From contig NZ_ADAQ01000011.1 of the NCBI RefSeq assembly GCF_000176515.1, positions 558,001 through 622,000 of the forward strand: a stretch of 64,000 nucleotides of DNA, read 5' to 3'. The notes below the pieces were generated by a model, which saw nothing but the letters and a program-made list of their open reading frames with translations, was not told the origin of the DNA and did no database searches. The stretch is from Grimontia hollisae CIP 101886 (GTDB taxonomy: Bacteria; Pseudomonadota; Gammaproteobacteria; Enterobacterales; Vibrionaceae). The position numbers and the translations under genes were made by a program. Position 1 is the stretch's first letter; every line of letters starts with the position of its first letter. Below are positions 39,177 to 48,263 of this stretch, one piece after another.

Positions 39177-41042
39177 ATGACTCTCGATATCGCAAAATAT
39201 CCAACGCTCGCGTTGGCAAACACGCCTGACGAACTCAGATCGTTGCCCCGCGACGTCCTGCCAAAGCTGTGCGACGAACTTAGAACTTATCTCCTCAACT
39301 CAGTCAGCCATTCCAGTGGCCACTTTGCCTCTGGTCTTGGTGCGGTCGAACTGACTGTGGCGCTTCACTATGTGTATAACACGCCATTTGATCACCTGAT
39401 CTGGGATGTCGGCCATCAGGCTTATCCCCATAAGATCCTGACCGGACGCCGCGAAAAGCTGCCCACTATTCGCCAAAAAGGCGGCCTTCATCCTTTCCCC
39501 TGGCGGGAAGAAAGCGAATATGACGTGCTTTCTGTCGGCCATAGTTCGACCTCCATCAGTGCTGGCCTGGGTTTAGCCATTGCAGCTGCAAAGGAAGGCC
39601 GTGATCGTAAGGTGGTCAGTGTTATCGGCGATGGCGCTATTACTGCAGGGATGGCCTTTGAAGCCATGAACCACGCCGGGGATGTGCATGCGGATATGCT
39701 GGTTATCCTGAACGACAACGAAATGTCGATCTCGGAAAACGTGGGCGCCCTGAACAATCATCTGGCACAGTTGCTCTCCGGCAATTTCTACACCTCAATC
39801 CGTGAAGGTGGCAAAAAAGTGTTGTCTGGCGCACCGCCAATTAAAGAGCTGGTTCGCCGTGCCGAGGAGCACCTCAAAGGGATGGTGGTTCCGGGTACTC
39901 TGTTCGAAGAGTTGGGCTTTAATTACATCGGCCCCGTCGACGGCCACGATGTGGAGGAGCTGGTCAAGACCATCAAGAACATGCGAAACCTCAAAGGCCC
40001 GCAATTCCTGCATGTAATGACCAAAAAGGGCAAAGGCTACGCACCGGCAGAGAAAGACCCTATCGGCTATCACGCCGTGCCCAAATTCAACCCAGCAGAG
40101 CACACTCTCCCTAAAGCGCAGTCCTCTGGGCCTACTTTCTCGCAGGTATTTGGGGATTGGCTGTGCGACATGGCTGCGGAAGATGAGAAGCTTCTGGCCA
40201 TCACGCCTGCCATGCGTGAAGGCTCAGGTATGGTGAGGTTTTCGAAAACCTTCCCTGACCGCTATTTTGATGTAGCCATCGCGGAACAACATGCCGTGAC
40301 ACTCGGAACGGGGATGGCCATTGGTGGCTACCATCCTGTCGTTGCTATTTATTCCACTTTCCTGCAACGGGGCTACGACCAGCTTATCCATGATGTTGCC
40401 ATCATGAACTTGCCGGTGATGTTTGCTATCGACCGTGGGGGGCTTGTCGGCGCTGATGGTCAGACCCATCAGGGCGCGTTCGATCTCAGCTTTATGCGCT
40501 GTATCCCTAATATGGTGATCATGGCCCCAAGCGATGAAAACGAGTGCCGCCAGATGCTTTATACTGGCCATCTCCACCAAGGTCCGAGTGCAGTGCGTTA
40601 TCCCAGAGGCACAGGCTGTGGTGTGACAGTAGAAAAAACCATGACTGCGCTCCCTATCGGCAAAGGTGTACTGCGTCGCCAGGGCGAGAAAATCGCCATC
40701 CTGAACTTTGGCACCATGATGCCCTATGCCATGGAGGCAGCAGAAAAGCTCAACGCCACCGTCGCAGACATGCGTTTTGTGAAACCCTTGGATGAAGCCT
40801 TGATTGATGAGCTGGCTGCAACCCACGACGTGCTGGTGACCGTAGAAGAAAACGCCATTTCGGGCGGTGCGGGATCAGGGGTCATTGAATACCTGATGAA
40901 ATCTCGCCAAATCAAACCGGTGTTGCAAATTGGTCTGCCGGATAAATTTATCCACCAAGGCACCCAACAAGAATTGCACGCCGAGCTGGAAATCGACGGA
41001 AAAGGCATTGAAGCACAAATCCGCCGCTACCTTGCTAACTAA
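39177..41042 (+). CDS. dxs: 1-deoxy-D-xylulose-5-phosphate synthase
   Basis: Thiamine-diphosphate enzyme that condenses pyruvate and glyceraldehyde 3-phosphate, first step of the MEP pathway; product also feeds thiamine and pyridoxal synthesis. The ThDP motif [18 protein letters not shown] and the catalytic-histidine region [13 protein letters not shown] are intact; the transketolase C-terminal domain is complete. 621 residues (E. coli 620). Its stop lies 12 bp before the hairpin into which an insertion sequence has gone. Confidence 0.97.
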   Translation: MTLDIAKYPTLALANTPDELRSLPRDVLPKLCDELRTYLLNSVSHSSGHFASGLGAVELTVALHYVYNTPFDHLIWDVGHQAYPHKILTGRREKLPTIRQKGGLHPFPWREESEYDVLSVGHSSTSISAGLGLAIAAAKEGRDRKVVSVIGDGAITAGMAFEAMNHAGDVHADMLVILNDNEMSISENVGALNNHLAQLLSGNFYTSIREGGKKVLSGAPPIKELVRRAEEHLKGMVVPGTLFEELGFNYIGPVDGHDVEELVKTIKNMRNLKGPQFLHVMTKKGKGYAPAEKDPIGYHAVPKFNPAEHTLPKAQSSGPTFSQVFGDWLCDMAAEDEKLLAITPAMREGSGMVRFSKTFPDRYFDVAIAEQHAVTLGTGMAIGGYHPVVAIYSTFLQRGYDQLIHDVAIMNLPVMFAIDRGGLVGADGQTHQGAFDLSFMRCIPNMVIMAPSDENECRQMLYTGHLHQGPSAVRYPRGTGCGVTVEKTMTALPIGKGVLRRQGEKIAILNFGTMMPYAMEAAEKLNATVADMRFVKPLDEALIDELAATHDVLVTVEENAISGGAGSGVIEYLMKSRQIKPVLQIGLPDKFIHQGTQQELHAELEIDGKGIEAQIRRYLAN

Positions 41043-41054
41043 CTACCTTAAAAC

Positions 41055-41075
41055 AACGGCGCCTCAGGCGCCGTT
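41055..41075. repeat. Left copy of duplicated 21-bp hairpin (IS target duplication)
   Basis: A palindrome AACGGCGCC-TCA-GGCGCCGTT. An identical copy lies at 42672-42692 on the other side of the insertion sequence. It serves as a hairpin just after dxs. Confidence 0.85.
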
Positions 41076-41094
41076 CAGACTGCTGACAAAGCCC
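41074..41094. repeat. Left terminal inverted repeat of the IS
   Basis: Begins TTCAGACTGCTGAC. It pairs with the right end (42653-42673) at 18 of 21 positions. The first two T's are shared with the duplicated target, so the exact end is uncertain by 2 bp. Confidence 0.82.
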
Positions 41095-41157
41095 TGGCCA
41101 TTTGGCTGGGGCTTTGATCTAATAAGGGATAAGCAAACCAATCATGGATGTGGTGAC

Positions 41158-42579
41158 ATGCTTAAAGACCCTGGCCCTCAGCAATATGAAATCGAGATGG
41201 TGACACTCGAACAGTTGGTCCCCAAAAACCATCTCGTTCGCAAAATCGATGCTGCCGTCGACTTTGAATTTATCCGCGACGAGGTCGCCCACCTCTATTG
41301 CCACTACAATGGCCGCCCTGCGATAGACCCCGTTCGCCTGTTCAAAATCCTGCTCCTTGGCTTCCTCTTCGGCGTCAAAAGTGAACGCCAGCTCGTCAAA
41401 GACATCGAGGTCAATGTCGCTTACCGCTGGTTCCTGCGAATGTCACTCACTGAAAAGGTGATTGATGCGTCCACCTTGAGCCAGAATCGCCGCCGTCGCT
41501 TCAACGATACCGACGTGTTCGAACGCATCTTCATCCGTATCGTCGAACAGGCGATGAGCAAAGGCATGGTCGATGGACGTACCTTGTTTACCGACAGCAC
41601 TCACCTGAAAGCCAATGCCAACAAGCGTAAATACCGTAACGAACTAGTGAAACAAAACGTCAGTGCTTATGCCGAGCTGTTGGATGAAGCGGTTGACGCT
41701 GACCGCGCAGCAGAAGGAAAACGCCCACTCAAGCCGAAAGATGGTCACATTGAGAAAAACACCAAAGTCAGCACCACCGACCCAGACAGCGGGTTCATGA
41801 CACGGGACCAAAAACCACAGGGCTTCTTCTACCTTGACCATCGCACCGTCGACGGCAAACACGGCATCATCCTCGACACCCATGTCACGCCAGGCAATGT
41901 GAATGATGCCCAACCGTATATCGCTCGTCTGGATACCACGTTAGCGCGCTTTACGCTCTCGCCTGTTGCCGCCGGGCTTGATGCCGGTTACTTCACCGCG
42001 ACTATCTGCCATGAACTGGAGCAGCGCCAAATCCTGCCGGTGATGGGATACCGCCGGCCTCACCGTACGAAGAATCCTATCAAGAAAAAGCACTTTCATT
42101 ACGATAAAGAGACGGACCGCTATCTCTGTCCTCAGGGACAGGAGCTGATTTACAAGACCACCAACCGTCAGGCATACCGTGAATATCACTCTGATCCGCA
42201 GACATGCAAAACCTGCCCACTGCGTGAGGATTGCACCAAGAGTAAAAACCACAAACGGGTGATAACCCGGCACCTGTTCGAGAAATCGGTTGAGAATGCC
42301 AACGCTCTGAGACTGACTGCCTGGGGAAAGAAAGTGTACCGACGACGGGCAGAGACGGTGGAGCGCAGCTTCGCGGATGCCAAACAGCACCATGGTCATC
42401 GCTATGCGAGATTCCGAGGCTTGTTGAAAGTACAAATCCAGTGCTTTCTGGCGGCAGCGGCACAGAACATCAAGAAGATAGCCCTGATGGAGGCTTATCT
42501 TCGCAAAACTGGGCTCAATGCGCGCCAAATAGTCCAGATAGTGACGCAATTTAGCGTCTATGGGCTAAAAGCAGCCTGA
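41158..42579 (+). CDS. IS1182-family DDE transposase
   Basis: 473 residues from the ATG at 41158; the open frame continues upstream across the IS end into dxs, which is not meaningful. The N-terminal DUF772-like helical domain has FKILLLGFLFGVKSERQLVKD. The DDE residues are seen in LFTDSTHLKAN (first D), GLDAGYF (second D) and ETVERSFADAKQHHG (E). A cysteine-rich insert CKTCPLREDC is typical of the group. No frameshift or early stop is visible, so the enzyme looks intact. Confidence 0.92.
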   Translation: MLKDPGPQQYEIEMVTLEQLVPKNHLVRKIDAAVDFEFIRDEVAHLYCHYNGRPAIDPVRLFKILLLGFLFGVKSERQLVKDIEVNVAYRWFLRMSLTEKVIDASTLSQNRRRRFNDTDVFERIFIRIVEQAMSKGMVDGRTLFTDSTHLKANANKRKYRNELVKQNVSAYAELLDEAVDADRAAEGKRPLKPKDGHIEKNTKVSTTDPDSGFMTRDQKPQGFFYLDHRTVDGKHGIILDTHVTPGNVNDAQPYIARLDTTLARFTLSPVAAGLDAGYFTATICHELEQRQILPVMGYRRPHRTKNPIKKKHFHYDKETDRYLCPQGQELIYKTTNRQAYREYHSDPQTCKTCPLREDCTKSKNHKRVITRHLFEKSVENANALRLTAWGKKVYRRRAETVERSFADAKQHHGHRYARFRGLLKVQIQCFLAAAAQNIKKIALMEAYLRKTGLNARQIVQIVTQFSVYGLKAA

Positions 42580-42634
42580 ACATAACAATATGGAAAAATA
42601 GCGTGATCGCGGCCTTCGGCCGCTAACAAAAGAA

Positions 42635-42658
42635 AACCCCGCTTGAAAAAGCGGGGTT
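42635..42658. terminator. Terminator hairpin in the right end of the IS
   Basis: AACCCCGCTT / AAGCGGGGTT, 10-bp stem with a 4-nt loop, overlapping the right inverted repeat. On the - strand it is followed by TTCTTTTG, so it can stop transcripts that leave pgpA. Confidence 0.78.
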
Positions 42659-42673
42659 AGTCAGCAATCTGAA
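42653..42673. repeat. Right terminal inverted repeat of the IS
   Basis: Read on the - strand it begins TTCAGATTGCTGAC and matches the left repeat at 18 of 21 positions. Confidence 0.82.
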
Positions 42674-42692
42674 CGGCGCCTCAGGCGCCGTT
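42672..42692. repeat. Right copy of duplicated 21-bp hairpin (IS target duplication)
   Basis: Identical to 41055-41075. This copy contains the last three codons (Asn-Gly-Ala) and the stop of pgpA, which shows the hairpin originally overlapped the pgpA 3' end. Confidence 0.85.
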
Positions 42693-43169
42693 TAACCAAC
42701 GAATCCCGGCCCACAACACCAACATCGACATCACACCGGCCACGATATCATCCAGCATAATCCCAAGCCCTCCGTGAACTTTCTTGTCCAGCCAACTGAT
42801 TGGCCACGGCTTCACCATGTCAAAAAAGCGGAAAATAACAAAACCGGCCAGTACCACCTGCCAGTCTGCCGACGGCACCAGTAACATGGTGATCCAAAAG
42901 CCGACAAACTCATCCCAGACAATGCCACCATGATCGTGAACCCCCATGTCTGATGATGTTCGCCCACAAAGGAAAATACCCGCTAATGCCCCGATCACCA
43001 CCGCCACAGGCAGCGCCCAGCTTGACAGGGAAATGAAAAGCAAATAAAAAGGCACCGCAGCCAGGGTTCCCACCGTGCCCGGCACCCAAGGCGAAAGACC
43101 AGCACCAAACCCCGTCGCTAACAAGTGTACCGGGTTGCCCAGACGGATTTTTTTAATTGGATTATCCAT
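42681..43169 (-). CDS. pgpA: Phosphatidylglycerophosphatase A
   Basis: Membrane phosphatase that turns phosphatidylglycerophosphate into phosphatidylglycerol. 162 residues (E. coli 172) with several membrane helices. Signatures: GLSPWVPGTVGTLAAVP near the start, and HDGGIVWDEFVGFW with conserved acidic residues. Follows thiL by 3 bp at the end of the nrdR-rib-nusB set. Its stop codon sits in the hairpin copied by the insertion sequence, and remains intact. Confidence 0.95.
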   Translation of the reverse strand: MDNPIKKIRLGNPVHLLATGFGAGLSPWVPGTVGTLAAVPFYLLFISLSSWALPVAVVIGALAGIFLCGRTSSDMGVHDHGGIVWDEFVGFWITMLLVPSADWQVVLAGFVIFRFFDMVKPWPISWLDKKVHGGLGIMLDDIVAGVMSMLVLWAGIRWLNGA

Positions 43170-43172
43170 ACA

Positions 43173-44144
43173 TCACTCTGAAAAATGATCCCAGCCATTC
43201 AGTGGCCAATCGACAGACTCTCCCTGCCACATGACCGTCACCCCTTCACCGTGACGCAGCTGCCCAATACAGCTGACGGGCGTATTGGTGTGGGAAAGTG
43301 CAGCATCCACTGCCCCGCGGTGACTTTCCGGCACCGTAAAGCAAAGCTCATACTCTTCACCGCTACACAGCGCCAATTTCGCCGCGGCTTCTGCACTACC
43401 ACTGAAGGCCAGCAGTTCATCTGAGACGGGAATCGCATCGGCATGAATCACCGCTGACACACCACTGGCTTTCAAAATATGGCGAAGATCGGCCACCAGA
43501 CCATCAGAGATATCAAGCCCAGAAGAGGCAATTCCACGCAGCGCCTGCCCAGCCAGAACCCGGGGTTCAGAGTAATAGTGACGGTGCAACAAGGTGTTTT
43601 CCAGGTCATTTTTCGGCGCATTGCCGTTTAAAATCACGGCCAGCCCTGCCGCGCTGTCACCAAGTTTACCCGTGACATACAGCCAGTCACCGGCTTTTGC
43701 GGTATCACGGCGTATTGCCTTACCTGATGGCACAAATCCCTGAAGAGTTATCGTGATACTGAGTGGCCCTTTAGTGGTATCACCACCGACTAACTGTACC
43801 TGATAGTATTCAGCCAGCTTGTAGAACCCCTCACAGAAAGCCGCGATCCAGGATTCATTGGACTCTGGCAATGTCAGGGCAAGGGAACACCAGGCAGGTA
43901 TTGCCCCCATCGCAGCCAGATCGCTCAGATTAGACGCCAGTGCTTTATGCGCCACCATCACCGGGTCAGCATCCACCAAAAAGTGATTACCAGCGACCAG
44001 GGTGTCCGTGGTGACCACCAACTGGCAGTTTTCCGGGACAGCAATCAGCGCAGCATCATCACCAATGCCCAAGTCCACATCGCGGCGCGTGACAGGCTGC
44101 GACTTAAAGTAACGGTTTATCAGTTCAAATTCGTTACCGGCCAT
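43173..44144 (-). CDS. thiL: Thiamine-monophosphate kinase
   Basis: Makes thiamine diphosphate from thiamine monophosphate, the last step of cofactor synthesis; Dxs and others need the product. 323 residues (E. coli 325). AIR-synthase-like fold: LGIGDDAALI, the metal-binding DTLVAGNHF, QLVGGDTTKGPLSIT and DISDGLVADL. A hairpin lies between nusB and this gene. Confidence 0.96.
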   Translation of the reverse strand: MAGNEFELINRYFKSQPVTRRDVDLGIGDDAALIAVPENCQLVVTTDTLVAGNHFLVDADPVMVAHKALASNLSDLAAMGAIPAWCSLALTLPESNESWIAAFCEGFYKLAEYYQVQLVGGDTTKGPLSITITLQGFVPSGKAIRRDTAKAGDWLYVTGKLGDSAAGLAVILNGNAPKNDLENTLLHRHYYSEPRVLAGQALRGIASSGLDISDGLVADLRHILKASGVSAVIHADAIPVSDELLAFSGSAEAAAKLALCSGEEYELCFTVPESHRGAVDAALSHTNTPVSCIGQLRHGEGVTVMWQGESVDWPLNGWDHFSE

Positions 44145-44161
44145 GATTCCTTCCTAAGAAA

Positions 44162-44183
44162 AAAGGCCAGCGAGGCCGGCCTT
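44162..44183 (-). terminator. Hairpin terminator between nusB and thiL
   Basis: AAAGGCC / GGCCTTT stem with an 8-nt internal/loop region; on the - strand it runs into TTTTTTC. It stands in the direction of the operon, 17 bp after the nusB stop. Confidence 0.65.
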
Positions 44184-44200
44184 TCAAATCTTAATGTCGA

Positions 44201-44656
44201 TTACTTTTTGCGCAGCGTTGGTACTGCTTTGTCCAGCACACCGTTCACAAACTTGTGGCTGTCTTCCGCACCAAAACGCTTCGCCAGTTCAATCGCTTCG
44301 TTGATAACAACTTTGTAAGGAACGTCTTCACGCTTGCACAGCTCATACATAGACAGGCGAAGAATTGCATGCTCCATTTCATCCAAATCCTGTAGGGGAC
44401 GGGACAGATAAGGACGCATTTTGCTGTCCAGTTCCTGATAGTTCAGTACAACACCAGACAGCAGATCGCGGAAGTATTCCACGTCAGTTTCTGGTTGACG
44501 CAGACGTGGTTCCTCCGCTTGATGCTCTTCTTCTTCATAGTTATCTGCAGCAAGGAACTGCGCTTCGATATCAGCAACATTGTCTTTCGTCAGTTGCCAA
44601 GAGTAAATGGCTTGCAATGCAAAATGGCGCGCATTGCGCCTTGCGGCTGGTTTCAC
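44201..44656 (-). CDS. nusB: Transcription antitermination factor NusB
   Basis: With NusE (S10) binds boxA RNA and supports antitermination of rRNA operons. All-helical, 151 residues (E. coli 139); the extra residues are an acidic insert ([17 protein letters not shown]). Family segments: [17 protein letters not shown] near the start and [27 protein letters not shown] near the end. 12 bp after ribH. Confidence 0.95.
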   Translation of the reverse strand: MKPAARRNARHFALQAIYSWQLTKDNVADIEAQFLAADNYEEEEHQAEEPRLRQPETDVEYFRDLLSGVVLNYQELDSKMRPYLSRPLQDLDEMEHAILRLSMYELCKREDVPYKVVINEAIELAKRFGAEDSHKFVNGVLDKAVPTLRKK

Positions 44657-44668
44657 GATAACCCCCGT

Positions 44669-45139
44669 TTAGGATTCGATTTGGGACAGTACGTTTACCA
44701 TTTCAAGCGCGCTTAGTGCAGCCTCTGCCCCTTTATTACCAGCCTTGGTACCCGCGCGTTCGATGGCTTGTTCAATGGTGTCTACGGTCAGCACGCCAAA
44801 TGCCACAGGCGTATCAAACTCCAGTGCAACCTGTGCCAGACCTTTGTTACATTCTCCGGCCACATAGTCAAAGTGTGGCGTACCGCCTCGGATCACTGAT
44901 CCCAGCGCGATAATAGCGTCGTAACGGCCGCTTTTTGCAACACGTTGCGCCACCAGTGGCAACTCATAAGCACCTGGGCAACGTACTACGGTAATATTGT
45001 CTTCACTTACCTGGCCCTGACGCTTCAGTGCATCAATAGCACCTTCCAGCAGACTTTCGTTAATGAAGCTGTTGAAACGGGAGATAACGATTGCAACTTG
45101 CGCATTGGGTGCTGCGAACGCACCTTCAATTACCTTCAT
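44669..45139 (-). CDS. ribH: 6,7-dimethyl-8-ribityllumazine synthase
   Basis: Penultimate step of riboflavin synthesis; forms an icosahedral shell in the family. The ATG at 45139 has AGGAAGG upstream and gives 156 residues, identical in length to E. coli. Signatures: [44 protein letters not shown] and [24 protein letters not shown]. Separated from ribBA by a terminator, so it may have its own promoter. Confidence 0.96.
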   Translation of the reverse strand: MKVIEGAFAAPNAQVAIVISRFNSFINESLLEGAIDALKRQGQVSEDNITVVRCPGAYELPLVAQRVAKSGRYDAIIALGSVIRGGTPHFDYVAGECNKGLAQVALEFDTPVAFGVLTVDTIEQAIERAGTKAGNKGAEAALSALEMVNVLSQIES

Positions 45140-45265
45140 GGGCCTTCCTGTGACGTATTTTATCCGGATTGAGAAACCGCGGGATTCTATCACACTTTTC
45201 TGCAAAGCCGCCAGCGGTTAAACCTTGCAGGCAGGTGATTCAGGCCCACGCCTGTTTAGGAAGAA

Positions 45266-45288
45266 AAACGCAGCGGAGGGCTGCGTTT
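45266..45288 (-). terminator. Terminator after ribBA
   Basis: AAACGCAGC / GCTGCGTTT, 9-bp stem, then TTCTTCC on the - strand. It lies 20 bp past the ribBA stop. Confidence 0.8.
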
Positions 45289-45308
45289 CTCTTGCGGCAG
45301 GTTTTCGT

Positions 45309-46418
45309 TTAGTCGACAACGTATTCGACCACTTTAAGACCAAACCCCGAGAGCGCGTGGTAGCGTTTGTTGGCCGATGACAGCAGGCGCATATCGGTAA
45401 CACCGAGATCTGCCAGGATTTGTGAACCTACACCGACTCGACGGCTGGTACCCTGCCATTTCGCCGCTGCAGGTTGCTCGCCCTTATCCTGGGCTTCAAA
45501 GCGGCGAACCTTGTCGATGATCGATGCAGAAGATTCTTCTTTACCCAAGATCACCAGCACCCCGCCTTCGGCATTGATGCGCTTCATCGCATCACTGAGT
45601 GACCAACTGCGCTCGGCAGAGCGGTCGGAGTGCAGCAAATCGGTAAAGGTATCCTGAAGGTGAACACGCACCAGCGTCGGTTGGTTATTCACTTCCCCTT
45701 TGCGCAGCGCATAATGCACCTGATTGTCGATGGTGTCGCGGTAAGTGATAAGGTCAAACTCACCAAATTCTGTCGGCAGCTTACATTCCGCCACACGCTC
45801 AATCGTGGTCTCGTTGTTATTACGATACTCAATCAAATCCGCAATAGTGCCAAGCTTGATACCATGTTTCTCACCGAATTTTTCCAAATCCGGACGACGC
45901 GCCATGGTGCCGTCTTCATTCAGGATTTCGACAATGACTGCGGCAGGGGAATATCCGCCAAGACGAGCCAGATCGCAGCCTGCTTCCGTATGGCCAGCCC
46001 GGGTCAGTACACCGCCGTCCTGAGCCATTAATGGGAAGATATGCCCCGGCTGTACCAGATCAGCGGCTACCGCATCCGGTGCAACCGCAACTTCCACAGT
46101 GCGGGCACGGTCTGCCGCCGAAATACCGGTGGTTACCCCCTCAGCAGCTTCTATCGACACAGTGAATGCGGTGGAATGCTGGGCATTGTTGTCCCTCACC
46201 ATCAACGGCAACCCGAGGCGTTGGCAACGTTCCTTGGTCATGGTGAGACAAATCAGGCCCCGGCCATACATCGCCATAAAGTTAATGGCTTCCGGCGTAA
46301 CCCGTTCGGCGGCGATAATGATATCACCTTCATTTTCACGATCTTCATCATCCATCAGGATGACCATTTTGCCCTGACGGATATCTTCAATGATCTCTTC
46401 TGCGCTGCTGATTGGCAT
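45309..46418 (-). CDS. ribBA: DHBP synthase with degenerate GTP cyclohydrolase II domain
   Basis: N-terminal domain (about 1-200) is 3,4-dihydroxy-2-butanone-4-phosphate synthase: [45 protein letters not shown] are intact. The C-terminal domain (about 205-369) resembles GTP cyclohydrolase II but lacks its zinc motif: where active enzymes have a GD-x3-S-x2-CDC cluster, this reads [14 protein letters not shown] with no cysteine. So only the RibB reaction is expected. Such proteins are known in Vibrio and Shewanella and called RibBX by some authors. A true ribA should exist elsewhere. Confidence 0.9.
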   Translation of the reverse strand: MPISSAEEIIEDIRQGKMVILMDDEDRENEGDIIIAAERVTPEAINFMAMYGRGLICLTMTKERCQRLGLPLMVRDNNAQHSTAFTVSIEAAEGVTTGISAADRARTVEVAVAPDAVAADLVQPGHIFPLMAQDGGVLTRAGHTEAGCDLARLGGYSPAAVIVEILNEDGTMARRPDLEKFGEKHGIKLGTIADLIEYRNNNETTIERVAECKLPTEFGEFDLITYRDTIDNQVHYALRKGEVNNQPTLVRVHLQDTFTDLLHSDRSAERSWSLSDAMKRINAEGGVLVILGKEESSASIIDKVRRFEAQDKGEQPAAAKWQGTSRRVGVGSQILADLGVTDMRLLSSANKRYHALSGFGLKVVEYVVD

Positions 46419-46452
46419 CGTTCTGTCCCTGTTTTTACCGTTTTCAGTTCAG

Positions 46453-47115
46453 TTATCTCAAAAAGCCCGACTCAGCGAGCTTTGCCATGGTCAAACCACC
46501 TGCACCCGATTGCTGTGCCGCGCGATCGCCCATCATAAGTCGTTCCAGATAGCGGGCAATCACATCCACTTCAATGTTGACCTGATGTCCTACGCTGAAA
46601 CCTTCGATGGTGGTTTCCAGTGCCGTGTGCGGCACGATAGTCAGTTTAAAGCGGTTACCATCTACTGCGTTGATGGTCAGGCTAATACCATCAATGGTCA
46701 CTGAACCTTTTTCAGCCAGGTATTTGGCAAGCCCTGCCGGGGCTTCCAGCCAGAACTCAATGGCACGTCCGGCTTGGGTCCGGGAAACCACAGTAGCCAC
46801 CCCATCAACATGGCCAGACACCATGTGACCGCCAAAGCGTGTGGTGGGTAACATGGCTTTTTCCAGGTTCACTCTGTGGCCCGCTTTGTACGTTGCAAAT
46901 GCAGTACGCTTGAGCGTTTCCCCAGACAAGTCTGCCACATAACCGCTACCAGTCAGTGCAACAACCGTCAGACAGACACCGTTGGTCGCGATACTGTCGC
47001 CCAGCTTCACGTCTGACAAATCCAGCTTCCCGCTATCGACGGTCAGTGAAATATCCCCGCCTTTAGGGGTGATTTTCTGGATATGACCAACCGCTTCGAT
47101 AATTCCTGTAAACAT
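46453..47115 (-). CDS. ribE: Riboflavin synthase
   Basis: Last step of riboflavin synthesis: dismutates two lumazines. Also named ribC in E. coli. Two tandem lumazine-binding barrels: MFTGIIEAVGHIQ...SIATNGVCLTV in the first half, and HMVSGHVDGVATV...KGSVTIDGISLTIN in the second. 220 residues, slightly over the E. coli length. 34 bp before ribBA. Confidence 0.95.
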   Translation of the reverse strand: MFTGIIEAVGHIQKITPKGGDISLTVDSGKLDLSDVKLGDSIATNGVCLTVVALTGSGYVADLSGETLKRTAFATYKAGHRVNLEKAMLPTTRFGGHMVSGHVDGVATVVSRTQAGRAIEFWLEAPAGLAKYLAEKGSVTIDGISLTINAVDGNRFKLTIVPHTALETTIEGFSVGHQVNIEVDVIARYLERLMMGDRAAQQSGAGGLTMAKLAESGFLR

Positions 47116-47133
47116 AATTTTTCGCTTCCAATA

Positions 47134-48255
47134 TTAATCGGGCTGCGGCTTTTGCATGCGAAACCGCACATCGTCGCCAATCCGGGTGACGTCAGTCAAC
47201 GTAAAGGTTGGCACCTGACTCATACTGGTCAACCCTTCAAGCTTCACCAACCCCCGGCTGTCACTGCCCATCAGTTTAGGTGCCTGATAGACAATCACTT
47301 CATCCACCAGACCGGCATTGAGCAAACTCCCCGCCAACGTCGCACCCGCCTCAACCCAGATATGATGAATGCCCTTCGCCGCCAGCGCACGCAATGTGCT
47401 ATTAAGATTCAGGTGTCCGTCTTGTTGTTCAACGGTCAGTACCGTTACTGACTCATTCACTGACGGCTTATCATCTTTTGCCGTCACTATGATAATGTCC
47501 CCGTCGAGCGAAAACAGCGTCGCACTGTCGCTGACTTTTCTGTGAGTATCTAAAATCACACGAACCGGCTGGCGTACATCATCCTGTTGATATACAGACT
47601 TTACTGTTTCCGGTAGTTGCGCCCAGCGTACATTCAGGGATGGGTTGTCATCCAATACCGTCTGACTGGTCGAGAGAATAGCCCCCGCCTGAGCCCGGAA
47701 TACCTGAACGTCGGCACGGGCTTCTGCCCCGGTTATCCACTGACTCTGTCCGTTGGCCAGCGCCGTGCGACCATCAATGCTGGAAGCCAACTTTAACTGG
47801 ACAAACGGCAAGCCGGTTTTCATCACTTTGATAAAGCCAGGATTAAGTGCCTCTGCCTGTGCCTGCATCAAGCCGACATCGACCTGAATGCCTGCATCGC
47901 GCATGCGCTGGATACCACGCCCGGCCACCTTCGGATTGGGATCAACCATGGCGCAGACCACACGGCTGACACCGGCGGCAATCAATGCATCTGCACAGGG
48001 AGGCGTGCGGCCATGATGGGAACAGGGTTCCAGGGTGACATAGGCAGTTGCGCCGCAGGCTTTCTCGCCAGCGGCGCGTAAGGCATAGACTTCTGCATGA
48101 GGCTCACCGGCCCGGAAATGGAAGCCCTCGCCGACAATATCATCACCCTGGGTGATCACACAGCCAACGTTTGGGTTAGGGGCGGTGGTGTAAATGCCGC
48201 GTTTTGCCAGTTCAATGGCCCGCAGCATCATTTGGGAATCAAAAATTGAGAACAT
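47134..48255 (-). CDS. ribD: Bifunctional deaminase/reductase RibD
   Basis: Second and third steps after GTP ring opening: deaminates the pyrimidine and reduces the ribosyl chain. N-terminal cytidine-deaminase-type zinc motif PHAEVYALRAA ... TLEPCSHHGRTPPC (about 50-87). C-terminal dihydrofolate-reductase-like domain with KLASSIDGRTAL and WVEAGATLAGSLL. 373 residues (E. coli 367). 8 bp after nrdR. Confidence 0.95.
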   Translation of the reverse strand: MFSIFDSQMMLRAIELAKRGIYTTAPNPNVGCVITQGDDIVGEGFHFRAGEPHAEVYALRAAGEKACGATAYVTLEPCSHHGRTPPCADALIAAGVSRVVCAMVDPNPKVAGRGIQRMRDAGIQVDVGLMQAQAEALNPGFIKVMKTGLPFVQLKLASSIDGRTALANGQSQWITGAEARADVQVFRAQAGAILSTSQTVLDDNPSLNVRWAQLPETVKSVYQQDDVRQPVRVILDTHRKVSDSATLFSLDGDIIIVTAKDDKPSVNESVTVLTVEQQDGHLNLNSTLRALAAKGIHHIWVEAGATLAGSLLNAGLVDEVIVYQAPKLMGSDSRGLVKLEGLTSMSQVPTFTLTDVTRIGDDVRFRMQKPQPD

Positions 48256-48263
48256 GTAACCGC

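Larger units (their letters stand above)
41076..42671 (+). mobile_element. IS1182-family insertion sequence
   Basis: About 1.6 kb, with imperfect 21-bp terminal inverted repeats, one transposase gene, and flanking direct repeats of 17-21 bp that are copies of the dxs-pgpA hairpin. Both ends carry sub-terminal hairpins: an imperfect one at 41088-41115, and 42609-42623 plus 42635-42658 near the right end. Known: IS1182-type elements are listed with variable, sometimes long target duplications and often use hairpin targets. The transposase is complete, so the copy may be active or recent. Neither neighbouring gene is broken. Confidence 0.85.

Noticed and set aside
40930-41157. Longer transposase start inside the end of dxs
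   Set aside because: The extra 76 codons cross the IS boundary and overlap dxs in another frame; they are not part of the element.
45140-45308. Possible FMN riboswitch between ribBA and ribH
   Set aside because: The gap contains a simple terminator and a small CAGGC/GCCTG repeat. The conserved multi-helix RFN pattern was not recognised.
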